This document shows, in pieces, positions 16,501-24,900 of a stretch of DNA of 64,000 nucleotides. This DNA is from Lachnospiraceae bacterium. GTDB taxonomy: Bacteria; Bacillota; Clostridia; Lachnospirales; Lachnospiraceae. The DNA lies in the NCBI GenBank assembly GCA_910575075.1, contig CAJTCY010000008.1, positions 2,501-66,500 on the forward strand, written 5' to 3'. A program made the position numbers and the translations under genes. Under the pieces are notes generated by a model. It was not told the DNA's origin, searched no databases, and saw only the letters and a list, made by a program, of their open reading frames with translations. Position 1 is the stretch's first letter, and the number at the start of each line of letters is the position of its first letter.

Positions 16501-17961
16501 CTATGAAGTATTTGACTGTCCCATCCTCTGATAATATTTCAGGCGAAGATACAGCCAGATAATCACAAGTACCAGCGTCAGAACCAATCCCGCCACAATG
16601 GTTATCCACCATTGATTCGTTTCCGGCGCCTCCTTTTCCACTTTCAGTTCCACGATTTCCGGTTCCTGGATGGAAGTATGGATTTCCATGACCTGCTCTA
16701 TGACCTGCCCCTGTTCATCCTCATAGGAAAATGTCACCGTGCCCGCAGTATCGCCGTACTTGTCTCCCCCTCCTTCTATCACATTTCCCTCAGAATCCAT
16801 ATCTAATGTCCCCGCAAACACCTGCAATTCTCCAGGCTGGGAAACGCCGCCTTCCAGATTCCCCAAAAACAGCTCTCCCCTAGGAAACAATCCCTTGCCC
16901 TGCAGGCGGACCCTGGCATTATAAATCGTGGCAAGCCCGGTATTTTGAACCTGAAACGCCATAATTGCCGTATCAGAAGCATAGACATTTTCTGGAAACG
17001 TGAGCCCGCAAAGTTCAGCCTGCTGTGGCTGGCTGATCCTTAAACTTACCGTCTCCGTGGAACTGTAACTGTTTCCCTTACCGTCCTCATATTCAATCTG
17101 ATACTGCAGCGGCACAATTTCTGCAGCCGCCTTCTTGGCAATAGATACATGCTGTGATAAATCCATCCCCCCTTTTGCCGGCACCTTCTCAAAATACCAA
17201 GCCGTTTTCTCAAATATAAGATCACGGTTGTCTGTCAGTAAGGAAATCTTTACATTTTGCACCGAAAAACGGCTGCTGCAGTTTTGTATAGAAAAATTCC
17301 ACAGCTGACTGCTGCCTGCCTCTAAAAACTTTCCCTGCAGACTGTTCTGTGCTGTCAGAAGCCGCGGCTGGCTGATTTTCTCTTCTCCTGCTGTCTGAAT
17401 CACATCCTCCGGCAGAGGCGCCGCAGTTTCTTCCATAAAATCATTTTCTGCTGAAAGGTCCTGGGCGGCATCTTTCACATCTTTTCCACTGGCTGCTGAA
17501 ATTCCATCGGTAATCTCCACATAAATCGTAAATTCCTGACGAATTACCTCCTCCTGCTGCTTTGGTTTTCCCTCCGCCCATAAATGCAGGGGATACTGAC
17601 CATTGATCCGCTCTTGTTTTAATTTCAATTTGCACTGATACAGGTACACGCCGTGGTCCTGACGCTTTACCTGCTTCTGATAATTTTTATAGTAAAAAGG
17701 CCCGTTTTCCTGCTTCTCAAAATCAATACCCACCCGGATCTGATTTTTCTGCATGTTCTCCTCTGCCACAAAAGGAACTACAAGCAGCATCGTATCTTTT
17801 TCAATGGACGGTTCATAACCTTTGGCAAAGGAGGCGTTCATGCCCCGGTATTTATGGCTGGCGTCAATAGAAATACGGCTCTCTGCATGGATATCCACAG
17901 TGCAAAAGAAAAACAGAAATAACATGAATACAACACAATAAACAGAATTTTTTCTTTTCAT
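16501..17961 (-). CDS. Surface protein with CARDB/NEW3-like Ig domains and C-terminal anchor
   Basis: 486 residues with a signal peptide (about 1-27, ending DIHAES) and one C-terminal membrane helix (about 452-475, QWWITIVAGLVLTLVLVII) with a short basic tail. In between is a strand-rich region. The second half resembles CARDB/NEW3-type Ig-like domains (AFQVQNTGLATIYNARVRLQ). The gene starts in a four-base overlap with the ATPase stop (ATGA). Such COG1361-like proteins often travel with ABC exporters in Clostridia and may act as adhesion or periplasmic-like adaptors at the outer face of the membrane. The function is inferred only. Confidence 0.7.
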   Translation of the reverse strand: MKRKNSVYCVVFMLFLFFFCTVDIHAESRISIDASHKYRGMNASFAKGYEPSIEKDTMLLVVPFVAEENMQKNQIRVGIDFEKQENGPFYYKNYQKQVKRQDHGVYLYQCKLKLKQERINGQYPLHLWAEGKPKQQEEVIRQEFTIYVEITDGISAASGKDVKDAAQDLSAENDFMEETAAPLPEDVIQTAGEEKISQPRLLTAQNSLQGKFLEAGSSQLWNFSIQNCSSRFSVQNVKISLLTDNRDLIFEKTAWYFEKVPAKGGMDLSQHVSIAKKAAAEIVPLQYQIEYEDGKGNSYSSTETVSLRISQPQQAELCGLTFPENVYASDTAIMAFQVQNTGLATIYNARVRLQGKGLFPRGELFLGNLEGGVSQPGELQVFAGTLDMDSEGNVIEGGGDKYGDTAGTVTFSYEDEQGQVIEQVMEIHTSIQEPEIVELKVEKEAPETNQWWITIVAGLVLTLVLVIIWLYLRLKYYQRMGQSNTS

Positions 17962-18596
17962 AGCTGACGCATCCTCCCTCCGTCCATCTCATATACCCTG
18001 TCACAGAGAATCTGGATATCCTCACTGTTGTGACTGGCAAGGATGATAGTTTTTCCCTGCTTTTTCAAATCCAGCAGCAACGCACGGATATCCGCCACTC
18101 CATGTTTATCCAGCCCGTTGAAGGGTTCGTCAAGAATCAAGAACTCCGGGTCCTCCATAATCGCCTGTGCGATTCCCAGGCGCTGGCGCATACCCAGAGA
18201 ATATTTAGACACTGATTTTTTTAAATCAGGATTCAGCCCGGCTTTTTCCATGGCCTGGCGAATCTGCTGCCTGGATATCTTCTTCCTTAAGCCCGCCAGT
18301 ATTTCCAGATTCCGCATACCTGTCAAATTTGTCAGAAATCCAGGCGTCTCAATAATCACACCGATACTTTCCGGAAAATCAATTTCTCTGCCAATCAGTT
18401 TCCCATTTACCCGAATGCTTCCCTCCGTCACTGGCAGAAATCCGCAGATGCATTTCATGAGCACCGTTTTTCCAGAACCGTTATTGCCGGAAAACCCATA
18501 AACCTTCCCACGCTCCATCGAGACATTGATATCATAGAGTACGGTGTCCTCTCTGAATTTTTTAGTCACATGCGTCACTTCTATATATGATTCCAT
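17958..18596 (-). CDS. ABC transporter ATP-binding protein
   Basis: 212 residues from the ATG at 18596 after AAGGAGAAGG. Walker A SGNNGSGKTVL, signature YSLGMRQRLGIAQA, Walker B FLILDEPFNGLD and the switch histidine in ILASHNSEDI are all intact. It is of the single-domain exporter type (similar to bacitracin/antibiotic exporters). Two permease genes lie immediately upstream, and the exported protein gene downstream overlaps by four bases. Together they form a complete exporter of unknown substrate. Confidence 0.9.
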   Translation of the reverse strand: MESYIEVTHVTKKFREDTVLYDINVSMERGKVYGFSGNNGSGKTVLMKCICGFLPVTEGSIRVNGKLIGREIDFPESIGVIIETPGFLTNLTGMRNLEILAGLRKKISRQQIRQAMEKAGLNPDLKKSVSKYSLGMRQRLGIAQAIMEDPEFLILDEPFNGLDKHGVADIRALLLDLKKQGKTIILASHNSEDIQILCDRVYEMDGGRMRQL

Positions 18597-18609
18597 GTTA
18601 TCCTTCTCC

Positions 18610-19326
18610 TTAAATTTCCCGCAGCCTGCCATACAGCACCAAACCATGAAGGAGCATCACTGCCGCAGTACATACTGCCAGGAATATCCAGATTCCTGTA
18701 TGGCCAGTCCCCCAGTACTGCTGGCATTTGACCCATTCTGCCGGATACAATGCATACATTTTTGAAAAATACCGTTCTTTTAAAATAATCAGCATATAAA
18801 AGCTGACAAACGGCAGCCCGTACGCCAGATAATAATTCTGAAATACCGCTGCAAAAATCCCCGACAACTCCGCCATAATCCCTCCAATCAGAGAAATCCG
18901 CAGCAGCAAGGAAACAGATTCCCAGAACATTTCCCAGGTAATACTCCCCTTTAACTCCAGGGGATAAATCCCCAGAAAACAGAAGGTCAATGCCGCGGCG
19001 CCCGCCAGAAATAACGTCAGAAAACCTCCGGCATAGATTTGTACGGTTTTTCTCTTAATATAATCCATCCTGTCAATCCTGGTGATATACAGCCTCAAAA
19101 ACCCTCCGGCAGATTCTCTCACGTAGGCCCCCCCTGTCGGAAGGACTGACGCCACAGGAATCAAAAACAAAATTGTCTTATTATCTAACATCTTCTGAAA
19201 AAATCTCAGAAAACTTCCCGTTTCCAAAGGCAGCTCTATGCCGTCATTCGGAAAGCAAAACGCCATGGCAGCCAGGCAAATGAAAGACGCTGTCCACAAA
19301 CTTTTATCTTTCCATAGTTCTTTCAT
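18610..19326 (-). CDS. ABC exporter permease (second of two)
   Basis: 238 residues with six hydrophobic segments, start at 19326 overlapping the last base of the preceding permease gene. The first extracellular loop contains VLPTGGAYVRESAGGFLRLY, the coupling region seen in ABC-2-like permeases (the VRE.AGG pattern). The length and topology fit a half-size permease that pairs with the neighbouring one and with the ATPase 13 bp downstream. No substrate can be named. Confidence 0.78.
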   Translation of the reverse strand: MKELWKDKSLWTASFICLAAMAFCFPNDGIELPLETGSFLRFFQKMLDNKTILFLIPVASVLPTGGAYVRESAGGFLRLYITRIDRMDYIKRKTVQIYAGGFLTLFLAGAAALTFCFLGIYPLELKGSITWEMFWESVSLLLRISLIGGIMAELSGIFAAVFQNYYLAYGLPFVSFYMLIILKERYFSKMYALYPAEWVKCQQYWGTGHTGIWIFLAVCTAAVMLLHGLVLYGRLREI

Positions 19327-20231
19327 TACAAATCTCCTGTAAAAGAATTAAAGTTATATTTTTTCAGGGTACCGAATGAAAACACCGCCAAAATAAACAA
19401 TATGAACATGAAAAACATACACGACTGGGAAATGGAAGGCAGCACGTCATATCCAAAATCATGCATTCCATACGTCGCATGGTTCAAAGGGCTGATCCAG
19501 CCTGCAATTCTTCTTACCAAGAACATTTCATACTCTTCTTTATGAAGTATCTTTGCCAGTGTCTGCGGGTCCAGAAGAAACCCAAACAGGCTGTATGCAA
19601 GCCCTGCCGCAATACCTGCTTTTTTGCCCGCACGCATCTGAACGAAAAGCATCAGAAAGCTTAACGTCAGGGCATACAGAATCAACAGCAATACTATTTG
19701 AACACTGCAGGACACAGGCGTGGTGCTCTCCATCACCTTTACAGTAGAGGAAATGGAAAGGTCTGCTCCCATGCTCGAATACGCCAAAAGCGCCGCTGTT
19801 TTGCTCCATAGATTTCCCCCATACGTCTTCTGCATACAGAGCAGGCTGGTAACTGCCAAAACATACAGCATGTAGAAAACTGCCGCCAGAAAAATGTAGA
19901 AAAACTGCGCCAGAAGCCATCTGCCTTTCTTCATCCTCACCAACATATAAGGTGTAAAAGGGCTCAGCCTGGGCAGGTCGATAAACAGCAAAATCAGCAG
20001 CAAGGATGAGAGCAGAATCGATACAGAATCTCCGAACGTCCAGATAAACGGCTCTAAGGCCTGTATCGGCGCTTCGTAATAATCTGCTATCATAATGGCG
20101 CGGCCGCTTAAAAAGAAACATAAGACAGCGGAAAATAAAAAGGTAATGATCATTCTGGGATTTTTGAAAAACCCCAGGAAATTCCAGCGCACGACTGCCC
20201 CCGTCTGTTTTGCAGCTTCTATGATTTTCAT
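19326..20231 (-). CDS. ABC exporter permease (first of two)
   Basis: 301 residues from the ATG at 20231 (GGGAGG upstream). Six membrane segments. An amphipathic start (MKIIEAAKQTGAVVRWNFLG) precedes the first segment. RLSPFTPYMLVRMKKGRWL between segments two and three looks like the cytoplasmic coupling element. The next permease gene starts on its stop codon. The two permeases differ in length and sequence, so the exporter is likely a heterodimer. The lipoprotein gene precedes it by 44 bp. Confidence 0.78.
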   Translation of the reverse strand: MKIIEAAKQTGAVVRWNFLGFFKNPRMIITFLFSAVLCFFLSGRAIMIADYYEAPIQALEPFIWTFGDSVSILLSSLLLILLFIDLPRLSPFTPYMLVRMKKGRWLLAQFFYIFLAAVFYMLYVLAVTSLLCMQKTYGGNLWSKTAALLAYSSMGADLSISSTVKVMESTTPVSCSVQIVLLLILYALTLSFLMLFVQMRAGKKAGIAAGLAYSLFGFLLDPQTLAKILHKEEYEMFLVRRIAGWISPLNHATYGMHDFGYDVLPSISQSCMFFMFILFILAVFSFGTLKKYNFNSFTGDL

Positions 20232-20275
20232 CGCATCCTCCCTCTCTTTTGCCGTCCTAAGCAATCACATAACCC

Positions 20276-21784
20276 TTAATATCCTAATTCACGATCAATG
20301 ACTGTGCCGTCAATGGCATTGATGGTCATAAAGCTCTGGGTAGATTTTTCTCCATCGTTGTCAAATTGATATTCGTCAGCATCCACAGCAAATCCACCGA
20401 AGAAATCCCATGCCGGAACCAGCAGGCCGGTATCATTATCTGCATTGGGGTCATAAATCCTCGTAAGCCCCAGGGTAATTCTGCGAATATGGTACGTTCT
20501 TTTTTTCTCAATCTCCGGAAGATCTGCATTGGACACTTCCATCATCTGCTCATAAATCTTAACAATCTCGTCAAAACTCATTAGCTTGGCATTTTCCGTC
20601 TGGATTTCCCCTATTTCATAAGGATTACATAATTCTACTTTCTGAATACCGTCGTCTCCCACTATCACATTGCACCTTTCATAACTCCAGGGAGTCAGTG
20701 TACTGTCCATGTCCTCCAATCCTCCGCCGTAGGAAGAAGTATACGTAACCGGCGTTTCGTCCAGCATCCTGGTAAAATAAAATATATAGCCCCCGTCCAG
20801 CACATTATCATTGCGTACGCCATTCTCCCCATGATAGAACAAAACATGGTCCCAGTCGTAAATTTCCAGATTCCACCCCAGCTTTTCTACCTTTTCTTTC
20901 GCGAGTTTCTCAGCATCCTCATAAGAAATATCAATAAATTCTTTCGCCTTCTCTTCGGAAATACCGCTCTCGTCATTTTCCACAACACGTTTGATACCGT
21001 ATTCTCCTTCCATCCAATCTGCAAATTCTCTTTGATCTTTTATATCCTCCCGTTTTTTTTCAATTGTAAATACAAGATCCGGCGCCAGACCGTTCGTGAT
21101 ATGGTAATCAAAAATTCCTTCTTCCGTCTCCGCAACGCCCCAAAAATCAGTTTCATCCTTTACCATCTCCTGGGAACCATCCCCTTTTTCATCCCACAGA
21201 TACTCCAGTCCAAAGGCTGGTTTTACTTCCTCTTTGGTGATTTCTTCCGGAGCTTCCTGCATCTCCTCTTCGTCTCTGGCAATCACCTCATCAATGTTAA
21301 AAAACAGTTCCCCTGTCTCTTCGTCTTTTCCCAAATCGTAAGGGTCCAGATTCCCTTCCGCCTTATATTTTTTCAGCAACGTAATTTCTTCCTGATAATC
21401 CTCTTTTGTCCTCTGATTGTAAGCAAGAGCTCTGTAAAATCTGGCTCCCTCAAAAAAAGCGTTTGTCACGGTATCTATCACTTCCTGATCCGGCCCTTTT
21501 GCCGATACGCTATAAGTGTTGATAGATTTCGCGTCCGGCACAATCACATCTGCATCCGTATCGATCACCAACACCCCATTTTCATATGTTTCCTGGTTTT
21601 TATAATGTTTTGGCGCTCCTAATACCTCCCGCAGAGGGCTGTCCGTATGCTCTGCACTCTCATATTCCTTCACATTCGCAGCGCCTTTCTGTTTTACAAT
21701 GCTGTCCTTTGGCGTCTCCTGGCAGCCTGCAAGAATACTGACGCAAAGACCTGCCGCAAGGATTGATGCATATTTTTTCTTCAT
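20276..21784 (-). CDS. Large lipoprotein (DUF6034-like) heading the exporter operon
   Basis: 502 residues with a lipoprotein signal: KKKYASILAAGLCVSILAGC, cysteine at 21. The mature part is acidic and soluble, with no catalytic motif that I recognise; it resembles the DUF6034 family of Clostridial lipoproteins, but this match is from memory. The N-terminal third contains helical acidic stretches (EEEMQEAPEEITKEEV) and the C-terminal third is strand-rich and ends TINAIDGTVIDRELGY. It is the first gene of the exporter operon and has a TTTACC-N5-TTTACA box 78 bp upstream. It may bind the exporter's substrate or act as a sensor; neither is shown. Confidence 0.72.
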   Translation of the reverse strand: MKKKYASILAAGLCVSILAGCQETPKDSIVKQKGAANVKEYESAEHTDSPLREVLGAPKHYKNQETYENGVLVIDTDADVIVPDAKSINTYSVSAKGPDQEVIDTVTNAFFEGARFYRALAYNQRTKEDYQEEITLLKKYKAEGNLDPYDLGKDEETGELFFNIDEVIARDEEEMQEAPEEITKEEVKPAFGLEYLWDEKGDGSQEMVKDETDFWGVAETEEGIFDYHITNGLAPDLVFTIEKKREDIKDQREFADWMEGEYGIKRVVENDESGISEEKAKEFIDISYEDAEKLAKEKVEKLGWNLEIYDWDHVLFYHGENGVRNDNVLDGGYIFYFTRMLDETPVTYTSSYGGGLEDMDSTLTPWSYERCNVIVGDDGIQKVELCNPYEIGEIQTENAKLMSFDEIVKIYEQMMEVSNADLPEIEKKRTYHIRRITLGLTRIYDPNADNDTGLLVPAWDFFGGFAVDADEYQFDNDGEKSTQSFMTINAIDGTVIDRELGY

Positions 21785-21861
21785 AATGTCCTCCTGTCAA
21801 ACACAATTTCCTGCTCCTGTACCCATCATAACAATTTCCTTTCTGCAAATATTCATTCAAA

Positions 21862-21878
21862 TGTAAAGGATTGGTAAA
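21862..21878 (-). promoter_or_regulatory. Pho-type direct-repeat box before the lipoprotein operon
   Basis: On the minus strand TTTACC (21878-21873), five bases, then TTTACA (21867-21862), about 80 bp before the lipoprotein start. The 11-base period is that of OmpR/PhoB-family binding sites. The same hexamers occur three times in front of the regulator gene at 28898-28925. Confidence 0.5.
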
Positions 21879-21880
21879 CA

Positions 21881-21925
21881 AAAACTGCCAGGTCTGTGAT
21901 TCATCATCACTGACCCAGCAGTTTT
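21881..21925 (-). terminator. Terminator of the esterase-GH43 gene
   Basis: AAAACTGC...GCAGTTTT with inner GGTC/GACC and GTGAT/ATCAC pairs, five-base loop, followed on the minus strand by TTTTTGTTT. It lies four bases past the stop of the large secreted gene. Confidence 0.85.
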
Positions 21926-21929
21926 ACTC

Positions 21930-24900
21930 TTATTTCATCTTATAATTTTTTGTTTTTGCCTTCTTTATCAGCTTGTTATAATATGTCTTCTTTGACTTCT
22001 TAACCTGGAAAACAGCATTTTTCTTGATACCCTGAAACGCATTTTTTCCGATACTTTTTATTGCCGTGCCGCTGAATTTAATTTTCGCAAGTTTCTTATC
22101 CCCCTGGAATGCATTGGCTCCAATTGTTTTAACATACTTGCCCACAGTAACGCTCTTTAGCTTTGTTTGCTTGCGGAAAGCCTTCTTGCCAATCTCTGTC
22201 ACCTGGAAGGACATGCCATTAAACTTCACAGCAGCAGGCAGCTTGACAGAGGTAAACTTCTTTGCAGCGCCTGTCACTGACACCTGTTTTGCAGAAGGGG
22301 TACACTTTAAAATCTTATACTTCAAAGACTTGCTGGTAAACGTTTTCTTCATCTGGAAGACCGCTTTTTTATGAATATTTGTAAATGCGTCTTTGCCAAT
22401 CTTCTTCACTGCCGTTCCCTGGAAAACCACCTTTGTGAGATTTGTATTGTTATAAAACGCCTTCTCTCCGATGCTGGTAATATATTTGCCTATTACCACG
22501 CTCTTTAATTTCTTCTGACCTGAAAATGCGCCGCTGCCAATTGCTGTTACCTGATAAACTTCATTTTTGTATGAAACAGTATCTGGTATCGTAATATCTG
22601 TCATCTGTCCTGACATTCCTGTCACGGTCACCGTTTTTTCTCCGCTGCCACAGGCAGTAATCTGATATGTCTCCCCGCTGCCTCCGCTGAAAGTCTGATT
22701 GACTGCCGGTTTCTCATCCACTGGCGTATCAGGCGTGGAAACAGATGCATTCGGATCTTTCACCACTACCGTCATTTCCACATCTTCTTTATCTTTCGCA
22801 AGTTCAAGTTCACCTGTCAAATACAGTACTGGTTCCCCGTCTGCTGCAAAATGCACCGTGCGCAGTCCGGTGTTCCTGCTTCCCACTTTTCCATCAGCAT
22901 CCACAGGTCTTGCATGATACACAAATACGAGATTTCCTGCGGCGTCTCTTGTATAAGAATTATGCCCAGGCCCCGCTTCTCCTTCCACTGCACGGGCATA
23001 GAGAATCGGACAATTGCTCTTGGTCCAGCTCTCAGCCTGCAGCAGATCTGCACCAATATCTGCACTTAAAAGCCCTACACAATAAGTTGCTCCAATGGAC
23101 GAACCAGAAAAGGTAAGAAATACTTTATCTTCACGGATAATCGCATACGGTCCTTCATCCACAGGCGTATTGTCATTATTATCCCATCCATAGTCTGGCC
23201 GGGAAATAATCACCGGATCACTGGTGAGCTTCCAGGGCTCTTCTGGATCAATTGTACCAATACAGAGCACTGATCCCGTAGAACGCCCATAATCTCTCTG
23301 TGCCCAAACGACATACTGTGTTCCATTTAGCTGGAAGGTAGTCATATCCAGGGTAATTCCACCGAAATCTTTCATACCTTCATTCAAAGGCGTCCCATTT
23401 TTGCACTGAAAACGGATAGGCTTTTCCCAACTGTTTTTATCATCCAGCTTACCGCCTTTGTAATGCATCACATGTGACTGTACATCCCAGTTTTTTGGAT
23501 TTCCTGGATTGGAGCTGAAGAAAATATACAATTCTCCTCCTACCTTATGAATTTCCGGCGCCCAGACCATGCCATTGATATCCGGATACATGTCCAGATT
23601 TAAAATTTCTGTTTCTTCAGCGTCCTTAAGCCCTTCTAACGTCTCTGCTTTCTTAATGGAAAATGTGCTGTTGCCATTTCCATCATTGGTAGCAATAAAG
23701 TAATAATAACCGTCGTCTGGATTATAATACGCACAAGGGTCCGCGCGGTTTACCCCAAGCGACGTCTGATTGGCAGCTTTCATGGACGGCGCCCGCTGCA
23801 CTTTGCCTTTTGCCTGATAAGTCCCAGGTTTGCCAAAATCTATGCCTGTCAGATCCCAGTCTACCTTCTTCAAGGCTTTGGAACCGTCACTGTACAACAG
23901 TTCTGCCTGCACGTTCTCTACTTCTTGTTTTTGCAGTACGCTTACGCTCTCTGGAACCTGTACAGAAGTATTATAGATGGTACTGAATTTGCGGAGCAGA
24001 TTCTGTCCGGTTGTTTCCGGCACAAAAAACTGATTACGTTCACATGCCCCCATAATAGAAGTATCTATGGCGTCATAATGGAAAATGCCGCCCTTCTCTG
24101 TCTCTACCGACAAGCTGCGAATATCTTCCGCCGTGCTCTTATAATAATTTCCTTCTGTATCGCTCCAGCGAAGAACATATTTCCCGCAGCTGCTGTCATA
24201 ATCACAGATTATGTCTGATACAAACACGTTCTGCTTAAGGTCTATTAATCCAGCTTCATCGTAATGGATAAAGTCTTCTGTGGTAAATAATAGTGCTTTT
24301 CCTCGGCTTAAATCATCCTGGGCATTTACCATCTCTTCATCAGAAGAATTGGTCCTCACGGCCACAACGCCGTAACCTCGGTCTTTCATGGCAAATACAT
24401 AAGGATTTTTCAAATTCTTGGGCGTAAGCGTGCCGCTGCCTGATATATCTGCTTTTGCATAGAGAATACCGTTGTTGTCGTACAGGCTCTCGTATGAGCC
24501 GTTTTCTTTCTGATATGCCAGATGCATACTGTAAGCAAGCTTTCCTGCGTAAACATCTTTTGCCAGCGGTTCACGGGTATAAGCTGCCAGCGTTATGGCA
24601 TTTTTATCCAGTATCCTGACTGAAAAAGTCTTCGCTGCGCTGACGCCGTTTCCCTGCCAGGAAGCTGTTAATTCTACGTTCTGTTCTTGTTCTGTGGCGG
24701 TAATCTTTCCGTCCGCAGAGACAGAAGTTCCAGACCAGGTTATGCTGCCCTCACCATAAGCTGCAGGCAGCACTGTTTTTCCCGTCACCACATAGGGAAT
24801 GGTAAAATTCTCTTCAAAATAAGCCTTTTGACCGGAAGAAGCCAGAACCGGGATCACAAATTTTTTCTTTGTCACAGCTCCGTCCTTGGAAATCTGTGCC

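Noticed and set aside
20831-21622. 263-codon plus-strand frame opposite the lipoprotein gene
   Set aside because: Exact antisense of a clearly coding gene with lipobox and operon context; Phe/Ile-rich composition of a shadow frame.
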